Assembly: GCF_014851395.1 (NCBI RefSeq)
Contig: NW_024040485.1
Location: 19,723,276 to 19,787,275 of the forward strand
Source: Micropterus salmoides
Taxonomy: Eukaryota; Chordata; Actinopteri; Centrarchiformes; Centrarchidae
DNA length: 64,000 nucleotides
Direction: 5' to 3'
Part shown: piece after piece, positions 12,455-22,407 of the stretch
How positions within the stretch are numbered: the first letter of the stretch is position 1
How the letters are laid out: each line of letters begins with the position of its first letter
Made by a program: the position numbers and the translations under genes
The notes under the pieces: generated by a model
The model's database searches: none
What the model saw: the letters and a program-made list of their open reading frames with translations, nothing else
What the model was told of the DNA's origin: nothing

Positions 12455-14174
12455 TTCTTTCACCATTTATTAATTCACCAAATACAGTGAAAATGGCATC
12501 ATAATATACAATGACTCATTCTTAGAATGTCATGACATTTTTGTTGATTTTTTGCTTCATAAAACGATGTTTCATTATTGAAAATACTAAGGTTTCATGC
12601 ACAACAAACCATATCCAGTTTCTTTAAAATAATGGTACAAAATAAACAAAATTAAAAAACAAAAAAACTGTAATGTCCAAAATCGGTCAAATAACAACGT
12701 GTTATTTGAGGATACTCGTAAACAGTGCAATATACTCTAAAACTGCCATTTTCTAACAAATTCATCAACGAAGCTCAAGTCACAGTATACGATTTCTTAA
12801 TAATAGTTTAACATTGATGTGTGCAAAAACCCCAGACACATTCAGTTAGTCTTTAAAAAACATCTGACCTCTGATATAGAAGGAGACCAGTCCACCAGAA
12901 TCTTAGAATCGCCTCTTATGAAGCCTAGTCTCATCCTGTATATCCTCTCTGAAGTAGAAATATTTTTGTTGATGAATTGTAAGACGATAGACTAGCATAT
13001 CATTTAAATAACAAATATTTAGATATAAAAATACAAATATGACTTTTGTTAAAAAGAAGCGTGCCAGGGTAAGAGTAGTGGCACCTGTGTTGGCACCGGA
13101 GTGACAGTTCATGCAAATAGATGGAGAAAAACTTCAAAATGTATAGAGAAGACGAAACACGAATAATTGCTGAATTAAAAGAACCAAAAAATTTTTTCCC
13201 ATCAATTTCATGACTATTATTTTAAACATTTAGTATACGTCCCTGCTGGCCTCTGTAGATATCTGAGCATTTGAGAATGCTAAATTTAAAAAAAAGAGAG
13301 AGAGGGGAAAAAGAGATATGTGCCGGTGTAAATCAGCTACAGGAAGGTGCCAACCTGCACCTTTAACCACTGATGGGTAATGCAAGAAGAAGAAGAAGAA
13401 TGTAGCCTGTGGTTCAGTTTTAAACTGTGGCCTTATGCTCTTTAAGGGCCAAAAAACAAATGGGTTTCTACTACAGAAATATTCACATTGCACCATCCTC
13501 AGATATATGTTTTTACATACAATGGATCTCCTCTATTTAATAGATTCGAGAGTTTGGTTGGTCTGTGTTTAAAAATCTTAGCAGCAACAGGAATGCATTG
13601 GACCAGTGCTGAAAGGACAGCTCCCTTGAATGCACCGTCGCTGACTGGATCAACAAAGCAAAGCCTAAAGGTGGTGGTGGGGGGGGGGGGTTTGAGAGCA
13701 TAGCCTACCTACTGTACAACTTATTGAAATAGGGCTGGGATTTAGCTTCAGCCTCCAGTTGCAGTATTTTGTTGCTTACAGCGCTTTTGGAAAGGAAAAA
13801 GAGATGGCCGTGAAGTAATGACAAGTTCATCCACCATTAAAGTCAGCAGAGGTTGAGATACAGAGCAGTGTCCGCCATCTCAACATCTTGCTGCGCAGCA
13901 GTAGTTAAAATCGGGATTCGTTTGGAGAATTGCCAGCAATCCCATGATAAATCTTGGTCTTTTCCAGAGTCTCTCTCTCTCTTCATCTCTTCCTCCCCAT
14001 TTCTCTCTCCTTAGCCTTCTCCAATTCTTCCCTCCTTTTGCCTTTTTGGTTTTCCTCTCAATCCCATCCTTGCTTCGTACCGTCGTTTTCTCCTGCAGTC
14101 CTCGAACATGCACAGCCGACAAGTGCTTCAAATCGGTGATCAAAATTAAAAAGTCTGCAAGGCATCGCTCATGC
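12455..14174 (-). other. camk2n2: Probable 3' UTR of camk2n2
   Basis: Read on the - strand, this follows the TAA stop and runs about 1.7 kb, AU-rich and without coding frames, to an AATAAA at 12481-12476. Vertebrate CAMK2N genes typically have a short two-exon coding region and a long 3' UTR in the last exon, which fits. The exact end is inferred. Confidence 0.5.
12476..12481 (-). terminator. Polyadenylation signal AATAAA
   Basis: Canonical hexamer on the - strand, with no earlier strong gene boundary between it and the camk2n2 stop. It marks the likely 3' end of that transcript. Confidence 0.45.
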
Positions 14175-14245
14175 TTAAACGCCAGGTGAAGACTTGTCTG
14201 TCATCCCCTTCAGGACCTCGTCTATTCGGTCGTCCTCGATGACCA
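14175..14245 (-). CDS. camk2n2: CaMKII inhibitor (CAMK2N2-like), last coding exon
   Basis: CAMK2N proteins are small neuronal inhibitors that bind the catalytic domain of Ca2+/calmodulin-dependent kinase II. Read on the - strand, an acceptor (TTTCTCTCCACAG) precedes a short frame encoding VIEDDRIDEVLKGMTDKSSP plus GV and TAA. The VIEDDRID(D/E)VLK segment is the invariant C-terminal block of vertebrate CAMK2N1/2, and the exon junction falls in the valine before it, as in those genes. KGM rather than KNM, together with the neighbouring eef1akmt4, favours CAMK2N2 over CAMK2N1. The exon with the start codon and inhibitory core is not seen. It would lie at higher coordinates, probably inside the 14312-14811 gap or beyond. 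Confidence 0.88.
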
Positions 14246-14311
14246 CTGTGGAGAGAAAAAGGGTGGGGGGGAGTGGTTTGGAGTTGGGGGTTACTGACAC
14301 AGCTGAGATAC

Positions 14312-14811
14312 NNNNNNNNNNNNNNNNNNNNNNNNNNNNNNNNNNNNNNNNNNNNNNNNNNNNNNNNNNNNNNNNNNNNNNNNNNNNNNNNNNNNNNNNN
14401 NNNNNNNNNNNNNNNNNNNNNNNNNNNNNNNNNNNNNNNNNNNNNNNNNNNNNNNNNNNNNNNNNNNNNNNNNNNNNNNNNNNNNNNNNNNNNNNNNNNN
14501 NNNNNNNNNNNNNNNNNNNNNNNNNNNNNNNNNNNNNNNNNNNNNNNNNNNNNNNNNNNNNNNNNNNNNNNNNNNNNNNNNNNNNNNNNNNNNNNNNNNN
14601 NNNNNNNNNNNNNNNNNNNNNNNNNNNNNNNNNNNNNNNNNNNNNNNNNNNNNNNNNNNNNNNNNNNNNNNNNNNNNNNNNNNNNNNNNNNNNNNNNNNN
14701 NNNNNNNNNNNNNNNNNNNNNNNNNNNNNNNNNNNNNNNNNNNNNNNNNNNNNNNNNNNNNNNNNNNNNNNNNNNNNNNNNNNNNNNNNNNNNNNNNNNN
14801 NNNNNNNNNNN
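14312..14811. other. Assembly gap, 500 N
   Basis: Exactly 500 N, the same length as the other two gaps, so this is a placeholder and the true size is unknown. It lies in the expected position of the camk2n2 first exon. Confidence 0.98.
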
Positions 14812-15020
14812 CCTCCAAGATCAGCAGAGTTTGTCTGTTGGGGGTTTTCTGACTAGGTGGTTCAGTGTGTGAATGAGGGAGGGGTCTTTATTGCACTGAA
14901 AACGGAAACCTGTTGTCCAAACACTGATAACATTCTGCGGGTTGATTTCCTTCTTTCCTGTCCTTCTCTTAGTGATAAAACAAGGGAAAGCAAAGAGGGA
15001 AAAAAATATGAGTATCCACT

Positions 15021-15649
15021 TGTTACAACCCAGCTCGTTAGGGTAGGGCAGTAACAAGGTATTTGGGATAAATTAAGTTGGTAAGGACAACTGAATTCAG
15101 GTTGAGTCAATTGTTTAATTAAATGAGTTGTCTCCGAAAAAAACACAACAAAAGGAGGCTATGTAGGTACTGACAAAAAAAAACACTTAACAAAAGGAGG
15201 TCAGTACCTACATGCTGTACAGGAATGTAGTGTAACCAAACAAACAATTTTCCCCCTTAAAGGGTGCCACTCACATTCTGTAGTTCACAAAGGTTTTTAC
15301 TGACAAGATCACTTAAGCCGGCAACTGACAGAAACTAAATTTAACACTCAAGACATTCAGGGGTACACAACCAACAACAAGGCGAACTGATCACTGGCTC
15401 ACAGTCGCCTCGAACTGCAGGAACACAAACTATTTGTAGGCCAGCTGGTGTTGATTGGTGAGTTCTGGTTGGCAGGTTCGGTAGGATCCTCAGCCACACC
15501 AATCAGACGCCAGCAAACAGCAACCAGGAAGTGGGTGGTTCCAGGTCCAGGGGAACCAATCCTCGACAGGTGCTTGCCGTGGGGATTTGCATACAGCTCA
15601 GAGAACTCCAAAACCAACTACTCTAAGGCAGCCAGCGGCGGCCGTAACA
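15021..15649. mobile_element. Solo LTR (TGTTAC...GTAACA)
   Basis: 629 bp with perfect inverted ends TGTTAC/GTAACA, flanked by the 4 bp duplication CACT (15017-15020 and 15650-15653). The related repeat at 28.7 kb is uninterrupted at this point (TCCACTTCATG), which demonstrates the insertion directly. The ends match those of the Gmr1-type LTR at 18161, but the interior looks different, so it is probably a related but distinct Ty3/Gypsy family. No internal coding region remains. Confidence 0.85.
15161..15213. repeat. 14 bp perfect inverted repeat within the solo LTR
   Basis: ATGTAGGTACTGAC at 15161-15174 is repeated inverted as GTCAGTACCTACAT at 15200-15213, around a 25 nt A-rich loop. An RNA from the LTR would form a strong hairpin. 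Confidence 0.85.
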
Positions 15650-16393
15650 CACTTCATGATTGGAACATAGTCAGGCTTAATACAAGGTGGAATAATATTT
15701 GATTGTATTTTATTATTTATAATACTTCAGGACCAAACTGCCAGGCATCAGTAAATGTAAAATTACAGATAAACCCGGATATGAGGGAGTGGTCTTTATT
15801 TATTTTTTATTACAGTTTAAACCTCACTAGTCATTTCTGAAGAAAAAAAAAACTGTTTGTGGGAGTTAAAGTCATTATATCCAGTTGGTAAGTGAAGAAA
15901 ATAAATTTCCACATCCTGGCTGGAGCAGAACCAAAACAAGTTTGGTTAATAATATACTTGGAGGAATGTCAGGAAAGTAAGTTTAGGTAAGACTTTCATT
16001 TATGTCTTAAATCCATGCATTTTTGGGAATATAGTCAGGTGGAAAAAACTACCTTCTTGTTTCTTTTAAGAAACAATGTTATTGTTTGCTTCAGTAAATG
16101 TGAAATTACAACCAGACACAACCAGGATTGCAAGTGGCCTTTCATTGTGGCCAGCCTAAGGCACACATGTGCAATACCCATACTGTCTGATCAGCATCTT
16201 GATATGCTACACCTGTGAGGTGGATGGATTATCTCGGCAAAGGAAAGTGCTCACTAACACAGATTTAGACAGATTTGTGAACAATATTTGAGAGAAATAG
16301 GCCTTTTTGTATGCATAGACAAAGTCTTTAGTTCAGGTCATGATGAATGGGGGCAAACACATGTTGGGTTTATAATCTTGTTCAGTATATGTA

Positions 16394-17507
16394 CAGTATC
16401 TCACAAAAGTGAGTACACCCTCACATTTTTGTAAATATTTGATTATATCTTTTCATGTGACAACACTGAAGAAATGACACTTTGCTACAATGTAAAGTAG
16501 TGAGTGTACAGCTTGTATAACAGTGTAAATTTGCGGTTCCCTCAAAATAACACAACTATTAATGTCTAAACCGCAGGCAACAAAAGTGAGTACTGCATGA
16601 GCTACAATTCATTGAGGGAACCATGAATGCCAACATGGACTGTGACAGAGCATGATCCCCTTCCCTTCGGAGACTGTGCCGCAGGGCAGTATTCCAACAT
16701 GATAACTGTTTCTTAGGTGTCTTAATTGATGTAACAGGGAAAGGTAAGACAGGTCTAGCTTAGAGTAATGTAGCGTAAAGTGTTTGACATTATAGCTTTA
16801 GGTATTTCTCACACTACTTGTCCTCATCAGGAAGACAACAATAGACTGATTAGTTAGAGACAGTAGCTCAGATGTCAGGCTAAGCAATATCAGTGTTCTC
16901 TGAATCTTACAAGGTTGAGTCCTACAAGAATGTTTACAAGAACTACTGGCTCCCGATTAGAGTCCAACTAATGGAAAGTGAGAGATTCCAATATGATGAA
17001 GCATTGGAGTCTAAACATCAGATAGACAGTTGTTCTAGGTGAAAGTGACCTAATAGAGAACCCGACAGGCATTAGGGGAAGACAGAAACATAAGAGACCA
17101 CAAGATGTTATCCTTCATTTGGTGTTGGCATTTAACGTGCACATGTTGTATGCTGGCACTGTATCTCCTTGGTCGGGCTCATAAACCATGCTATGTTAAG
17201 TCTTCATCAGTCTCCAAAACTTCTTCACACCTGAACCTGGCTCACAATAACATTTCAACAATAACAAACCCAAGACAACCACTGCCTTGCAAAAGAAGCT
17301 GAGGGTAAAGGTGATGGATTGGCCAAGCATGTCCCCAGACCTAAACCCTGTTGAGCATCTGTGGGGCATCCTCACACTGAAGGTGGAGGAACGCAAGGTC
17401 TCTAACATCCAACAGCTCCGTGATGTCGTCATGGTGGAGTGGAAGAGGACTACTGGTAACCTGAAAGCTCTGGTGAACTTCATGCCCAAGAGGGTACAGG
17501 CAAAACA
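16394..17507 (+). mobile_element. Degraded Tc1 element, split by a solo LTR
   Basis: It starts after a TA with CAGTATCTCACAAAAGTGAG, the terminal repeat of a common teleost Tc1 family. Internal transposase pieces follow, to CCAACATGATAAC at 16706. The coding sequence resumes after the inserted LTR at 17266. The right inverted repeat is missing, and at about 17508 the sequence switches to a hAT fragment. Large internal deletions are evident and it cannot encode transposase. Confidence 0.8.
16707..17260. mobile_element. Solo LTR inside the Tc1 relic
   Basis: 554 bp beginning TGTTTCTTAG and ending TTTCAACA (TGTT/AACA inverted ends). It is flanked by a perfect 5 bp target duplication, ATAAC (16702-16706 and 17261-17265), and interrupts Tc1 transposase sequence. 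I see no polymerase or gag remnants, so it fits LTR-LTR recombination. The family is not identified. Confidence 0.75.
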
Positions 17508-17514
17508 TGTCTAA
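17270..17514 (+). pseudogene. Tc1 transposase C-terminal fragment
   Basis: The translation contains VKVMDWPSMSPDLNPVEHLW, the Tc1 segment that carries the catalytic glutamate of the DD34E triad, followed by a typical C-terminal block (LRDVVMVEWKRT..., ALVNFMPKRVQA). The two aspartates and the DNA-binding domain are missing from the surviving copy. Nonfunctional relic. Confidence 0.85.
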
Positions 17515-18160
17515 TAAATAAATCTATATTTTATTCAATCATCCTGATGAAGCACATTAGAATAATGACAATAGTAGCAAATCTTAAAATGAATAAAATT
17601 TCCACGTCACTGCTGTGTTGTGATAATAACAATAACGGACATTAATTAGGCTACTTTACTTAAAACTTTAAATGTTTCTGACATGGATTCATTTCAATAT
17701 TGAGTAATGCAGTATGATCAAATGTATTTCTGCATCAGTGAACACCTGAAAGGACTCACAGACTGTACAGACACAGATCGTCTGCACTTTCAGTTTCAGC
17801 TGTTTTCTCGCTCATATGTTGCCTTAAATAAACAGAAAATATGAAACGGCCGAACAGTAGATGACACGCGGTGTAACGTTACGTTACCATGACAGCAGCG
17901 GGACAGAAATTAGCCTACTTTTAACATGAAAGCAATAAACATTTTAACGGACTACGTGTCCTCATGCTGATAATGTGCCGTTCTTGTGTGGCGACAGAAA
18001 GTAAACACGATTTGCGGTGCTGCCGTCTAGACAAAGTGCTCTGGCATACTGTCGTTTCACGTGTTCATGCTGCTTCACGCATTTGTAGACGGCAGCTGTG
18101 CTGCAGTGAAGCTGTTTCCAGTTCAGAGAGCTCACGGAGAAGCACGTTGTTGAGTGTCTG
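17508..18160 (-). mobile_element. hAT-like element fragment (inverted copy of the 54 kb element)
   Basis: Resembles the reverse complement of about 54220-54870: CTGCTTCAC...GCAGCTGTGCTGCAGTGAAGC, CGGTGTAACGTTACG...ACCATGACAGCAGC and TTAAATAAACAGAAAATATG all recur inverted there. It is cut at 18160 by the Gypsy LTR, so the outer end of the hAT element is missing on this side. No intact frame. Confidence 0.75.
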
Positions 18161-18686
18161 TGTTACGAACCTCCAGTGGAGAATCCAGCGGAGGAGGAGG
18201 TTAGTGACAATAAAAGAATCATTCCAGGTTGAAGGAAGCCAGGAGACAGATTTTACAGTACATACAGCGTTTTATTTACAATAAAGAAAATGCTAAGGTA
18301 CCCTCAGGGAGGGTCTACAAAAAACAACTTCCCAAAAACAAGGAAGCGCCCACAAATGCCACGAATGAAAAAATAACACAGGATACAATAATGACTACCA
18401 CCCTCCCTCCACTGAGGGAGTAAACCCCACCACAAGGTTCAGACTTGTCACTTGCTGCACTGCAGTTTCACCCAGCTCTCCATGCCGTCTGCACTCCACA
18501 CTCTCCACACCCAGTCTGCCTGCTCTCTGCTCCTTATACCGGCTCCTGCGCTCCCGCTGATTGTAAACTGGGGACAGGTGTGCACCCTAGCCTCCTGGCT
18601 GCAACATCAGAGGGGGGGAAGGGCAGGACCTGCAGAGCACAGACGAGCAGCAGTACACAGACACACACGGCTTAAGGGCCGTAACA
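18161..18686 (-). repeat. 3' LTR of the Gmr1-type element (complete)
   Basis: 526 bp with inverted ends TGTTACG and CGTAACA. It matches the truncated 5' LTR over 18161-18454 with scattered substitutions and small indels, so the copy is not very recent. Confidence 0.9.
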
Positions 18687-18698
18687 CTCCCCCCCATA
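18687..18698 (-). other. Polypurine tract
   Basis: On the - strand TATGGGGGGGAG lies directly before the 3' LTR. This is the expected position and composition of the plus-strand primer of an LTR retrotransposon. Confidence 0.85.
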
Positions 18699-18823
18699 AA
18701 ATCAAACTAGGGGTTTGACTAATTCACAGTCACATTGCTTTTTTCTTTCCTACCACTTGGCAAAAAAAACCAACACTCCCACCCACTCTCAAACATCTTT
18801 CCCCAGAAGATGAATAAAGAAAT

Positions 18824-19287
18824 CTCACCCGCGGGACAATGCGTCGGCTATTACGTTGTCAGCCCCTTTCTTATGCCGGATCTCCAAGTTGTAACCTGCA
18901 CCAACAGAGCCCACCTCATCAGGCGTTGGTTGTGGTTATACATTTGGGACAGGAAAACTAGAGGGTTATGATCTGAGAAGACAACAACTGGAGATGGGCT
19001 ATAACCAACATAGACTCCAAATGCTGCAGAGCGAGCAGCAATGCGTGGGTCTCCTTCTCTATGGTGGAGTAGTTTAGCTGATGTTTTTTAAACTTGACAG
19101 AGAAGTAGCTAACCGGATGGCACACATCTCCTGTTCCATCCTGCAACAGCACAGCTCCAGCGCCGGTGGCACTTGTGTCAAACTCGAGCTTAAAGGGGAG
19201 AGAGAGATTTGGTGCGGCCAGGACTGGGGCACAACAAAGGAGAGATTTCACTGCCTCAAAAGCATGTTGACACTCGTCCGTCCACAC
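18824..19287 (-). pseudogene. Gypsy RNase H region (frameshifted)
   Basis: The frame from 19287 reads WTDECQHAFEAVKSLL, then LEFDTSATGAGAVLLQDG with the first RNase H aspartate, then YSTIEKETHALLLALQHLE with the glutamate. It loses frame near 19000. The correct frame resumes and ends in a typical ADNVIADALSR block with a TGA at 18826-18824. RNase H degrades the RNA of the RNA-DNA hybrid during reverse transcription. It is separated from the rest of pol by the SINE. Confidence 0.85.
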
Positions 19288-19306
19288 AAACAGGACTGTG
19301 GGACTA

Positions 19307-19605
19307 CATAAATGTAAATGCTCTGTATTTGTATAGCGCCTTTCTAGTCTTTTTGACCACTCAAAGCACTTTTACACTACATCTGCATTCACCAGTCACA
19401 CACATTCATACACTGAGCCTAAGTGCTCAAACGGAAACTAACATTCACACTCATTCATACACTGGCGGAACAGCCTCCAGGGCAATTCGGGGTTCAGTAT
19501 CTTGCCCAAGGACACTTCGACACGCAACCAGGGGGAGCCAGGGATTGAACCGCCGACCTTCCGATTAACGGCCAACCCGCTCTACCTCCTGAGCCACAGC
19601 CGCCC
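19307..19605 (-). mobile_element. tRNA-derived SINE inserted in Gypsy pol
   Basis: On the - strand it starts GGGCGGCTGTGGCTCAGGAG, with an A-box-like TGGCTCAGGAGG and a B-box GGTTCAATCCC about 40 bases later. These are the internal RNA polymerase III promoter elements of a tRNA head. The body ends with AAGGCGCTATACAAATACAG, a tail shared with CR1/L2-type LINEs. The left boundary is approximate and no clear target duplication was found. It splits the RT and RNase H regions of the Gypsy element. Confidence 0.85.
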
Positions 19606-19612
19606 TTCTAAG

Positions 19613-20026
19613 CTAGTCAGGGGGGGCGACAACTACTGAGAAGTTTCTACAAAAACACCTGTAATAACCAGCCATACCAAGGAAACGACGGAGTTCACGT
19701 CTGGTCGCGGGGGCTGGGTACGTTAACACAGCAGAAACCTTGGCGTTAACAGGACAGACCTGGCCGTGGCATACCTCTTTACCCAAGTATGTCACCGTGG
19801 CTTTTCCAAACTCACACTAAGCTAAGTTTAGTGTCAGTGACACTGCTGCTAACCTCTGGAACACCGCAGCCAAAGTCGACAGGTGACCAGTCCAGTCAGC
19901 TGAGTACACTACCACATCGTCTAAGTAAACATTGCAGTTTGGGACAGTCCCCAATACCATATGCATCATTCGTTGGAATGTTGCAGGCGCATTCCTCATC
20001 CCGAAGGCCATAACAGTGTACTGCAT
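19613..20026 (-). pseudogene. Gypsy reverse transcriptase, catalytic C-terminal half
   Basis: Two consecutive pieces in different frames. The frame from 20026 holds MAFGMRNAPATFQRMMHMVL and the YLDDVVVY catalytic motif with the two metal-binding aspartates. The frame from 19795 holds TYLGKEV...ELRRFLGMAGYYRCF, the thumb and connection region of Gypsy polymerases. One frameshift lies near 19815 and another separates this part from the upstream RT segment near 20060. Confidence 0.9.
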
Positions 20027-22125
20027 GAAGTCATCTGGGGTAACAAACGCAGAGATATCGGATGCATGAGGGTTAATGGCACCTGCAAGTAACCCTTTAG
20101 CAGGTCTAGCTTAGTGATGTACTCCACGGGACCAATACTATCTATGCAGTCCTCCATCCTGGGCAACGGGAACGAGTCTGGGACTGTCACTGCATTTACC
20201 TTACGAAAGTCTGTGCAGAAACGTGGTGTACCGTCGGACTTAGGAGTAAGTAAACATGGGGAACTCCATGGGCTACAGCTGGGTCGGGTTAACCCATTTC
20301 GTACCATGTAATCAACTTCCTCTTTCATCATTTCTCTCTTAGCCAGCGGACAACGATATGCATGCTGCTTTATGGGGGCAGCTGTCCCAACGTCGATATC
20401 GTGACGCAGTACAGAGGTCTGGGATGGCACATCGCTAAACAGAGGGAGATGAGAGGTTATCAACACCATTACATCATCACGCTGGTTCGGGGGGATGTAG
20501 GACAAATGTGCCTCTAGGCTAGACAAGAGCTTTGAATTGGGCAACCTACCACCCTGGTGACCTTCATCGAGCCCTGCTAAGCCATCATCAGGTTCAGCCC
20601 CGCCACAAACCAAGGAAACGGAGGGGTTGCCTGGAGCAGTAGTCTCCGGAGTTTCTTCCTGCTTCTCCTGAGCCGCTTCTCTGGAATGATAGGGCTTCAA
20701 CATATTAATGTGACACGGGCGTCTCTTTCTTTTACGGTCAGGTGTGTGAATGATGTAATCAGTCCCTGAAACCTTGTTTTCCACCACATAGGGTCCGGAA
20801 AAACGGGCAGAGAGGGCAGCTCCAAGCACAGGCAGTAAAACCAACACTTGTTCTCCTGGTTTAAATTGCCATTCGACTGCTTTTCTGTCAAACCGCTGCT
20901 TCATGCCTTCTTGTGCCAGAGCCAGAGCCTTCTTTGCCAGGGAGGTGGCACGGTGCAACCGCTCTCTGTTCTGGGACACAAAATCCAATACATTCATTTT
21001 CGTCAAGGAGCCAGACACTAACTGCTCCTTCAACACCTTAAGTGGTCCCCGCACGTTATGACCAAATACGAGCTCAGCCGGACTGAACCCCAAAGACTCC
21101 TGCCTAGCATTGCGCACAGCAAAGAGCATGTACGGCAAACCCTCATCCCAGTCTCTTCCTGTGTCATAGCAGAATTTCTTCAACGCGGACTTGAGCGTCT
21201 GGTGCCAACGCTCAAGTGCACCTTGTGATTCCGGGTCGTAAGCGCTAGAAACGGAGTGTGAAATTCCCAGTGCTTGCAACGTCTGACGGAAAGTCTTGGA
21301 AAGGAAATTGGTACCTCGGTCGGTTTGAACAACTTTCGGCAGTCCAAAGGTGGTGAAGAATTTTGTGAGAGCTTTCATGATGGCGGTAGCGGTAATTTTT
21401 CTTAAGGGCACAGCCTCAGGAAAACGGGTGGACACGCACATCACAGTTAGCAGAAACTGGTTCCATGACTTAGTTCTAGGCAAGGGACCAACACAATCCA
21501 CAATGACATGCTCAAATGGTTCACCAACAGCAGGAACTGGATGCAGTGGGGCAGGTGGCACGATCTGGTTTGGTTTCCCCACGATCTGGCATGTACTGCA
21601 AGTTCTGCAGTAGTGCGCTACATCAGCCTTCATGCCTGGCCAGAAAAAATGTCTAAGCACACGGTTGTAAGTCTTGGCGACGCCTAGGTGACCCGACCAC
21701 AAGTGTTCATGTGCTAGCTCTAGCACATGCCGGCACCACCCCACCGGAACTGCAACCTGATAAACAGTGTTGCGAACCCCAGTCAGATCGGCCGTCCCAC
21801 CATGAGGAACCCACTTGCGCATTAACACTTCATCCTCAACGAGAAAATGCTGCTGACTTGCTCGCTCACTAGCATCACACCCAGCTGCAGTAAAACATTT
21901 TGCCAGGGAGGAATCACTCTGTTGAGCATTGATAAGGAACTTGCGGGTTAATGGCAAGGTTCTCTCAGGAACAGTGACTGAGGAGGCAGCACTTACAGGC
22001 ACCTGTGTTAGACAGTTCTCTGCCCCACCACTAGAGGGCAATTGGTCCTCCCTAAACACAGAGGGGAACAATGAATCTGAAAGATCCACCCCTTGGGTCT
22101 GCTTACGCGCTTGCGCCCTAGTCAC
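19996..22125 (-). CDS. Gypsy pol: integrase followed by N-terminal reverse transcriptase
   Basis: A 709-residue frame. The integrase zinc finger is H139, H146, C176, C179. The catalytic core has D210 (IVDCVGPLP), D269 (QTDRGTNF) and E305 (GALERWHQTLK), a DD35E triad. A GPY/F-type module (FKPGEQVLVL...RFSGPYVV) spans about 421-475. After a variable linker, reverse transcriptase begins near residue 555 with IKQHAYRCP, SPWSSPCLLTPKSDGTPRFC and the first catalytic aspartate D673 (TKLDLLKGY). The frame then runs out of register after LQVPLT, so the last 26 residues are not genuine. Integrase ahead of RT is the Gmr1-type order. This is probably the central part of a single polyprotein. Confidence 0.93.
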   Translation of the reverse strand: MTRAQARKQTQGVDLSDSLFPSVFREDQLPSSGGAENCLTQVPVSAASSVTVPERTLPLTRKFLINAQQSDSSLAKCFTAAGCDASERASQQHFLVEDEVLMRKWVPHGGTADLTGVRNTVYQVAVPVGWCRHVLELAHEHLWSGHLGVAKTYNRVLRHFFWPGMKADVAHYCRTCSTCQIVGKPNQIVPPAPLHPVPAVGEPFEHVIVDCVGPLPRTKSWNQFLLTVMCVSTRFPEAVPLRKITATAIMKALTKFFTTFGLPKVVQTDRGTNFLSKTFRQTLQALGISHSVSSAYDPESQGALERWHQTLKSALKKFCYDTGRDWDEGLPYMLFAVRNARQESLGFSPAELVFGHNVRGPLKVLKEQLVSGSLTKMNVLDFVSQNRERLHRATSLAKKALALAQEGMKQRFDRKAVEWQFKPGEQVLVLLPVLGAALSARFSGPYVVENKVSGTDYIIHTPDRKRKRRPCHINMLKPYHSREAAQEKQEETPETTAPGNPSVSLVCGGAEPDDGLAGLDEGHQGGRLPNSKLLSSLEAHLSYIPPNQRDDVMVLITSHLPLFSDVPSQTSVLRHDIDVGTAAPIKQHAYRCPLAKREMMKEEVDYMVRNGLTRPSCSPWSSPCLLTPKSDGTPRFCTDFRKVNAVTVPDSFPLPRMEDCIDSIGPVEYITKLDLLKGYLQVPLTLMHPISLRLLPQMTSCSTLLWPSG

Positions 22126-22373
22126 ACACTGACCGAAAACACTCCAGGGTGCTTTTGAACCAACTCATCAGATTCAACTTCAGGGATAGGAGTATGCACC
22201 ACCTCTGGTTCTGGAAAAACCTTTCCACCAGCAATGTCATTTCCTAGGATAAAATCTACACCATCAACAGGAAAATGAGACGAACAGCGACGGGAAAGAA
22301 ACCAGACACTAGCTTGGACTGCACATGAATAGAATGTAAAGGAGCAGGTACAAAGCTCATCCCGATACCTCAA
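22122..22373 (-). pseudogene. Gypsy protease, C-terminal part
   Basis: Contains VDGVDFILGNDIAGGKVFPE, the conserved hydrophobic-GND/A block following the aspartic protease active site in this group, then a linker. The active-site DTG lies at the end of the preceding gag frame, so one or more frame changes between 22408 and 22330 break the protease. Whether one is a natural gag-pol frameshift cannot be decided by eye. Confidence 0.75.
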
Positions 22374-22407
22374 ACTACAGCGCTCACATCACGGGCAGAT
22401 TGAGGGT

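Larger units (their letters stand above)
14812..16090. repeat. Dispersed repeat, copy A (carries a solo LTR)
   Basis: Shares long near-identical blocks with 28567-28935, in the same order and orientation. These include the opening CCTCCAAGATCAGCAGAG, TCCTTCTTTCCTGTCCTTCT, CACTTCATGATTGGAACATAG and GGGAATATAGTCAGGTGGAA. Copy A additionally contains a 629 bp LTR (15021-15649) and about 245 bp near 15732-15978 that are absent from copy B. Its left end is hidden by the gap. The - strand carries GCAATAAAGACC, a possible poly(A) signal, so the family may be retroelement-derived, but I do not recognise it. Confidence 0.75.

Noticed and set aside
14194..14872. Long frames spanning the 14312-14811 gap, and similar ones at the other two gaps
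   Set aside because: They are open only because N is not read as a stop.
19305..19605. A genuine tRNA gene on the - strand
   Set aside because: A- and B-box-like motifs are present, but no complete cloverleaf or acceptor stem is formed. The body and tail are those of a SINE.
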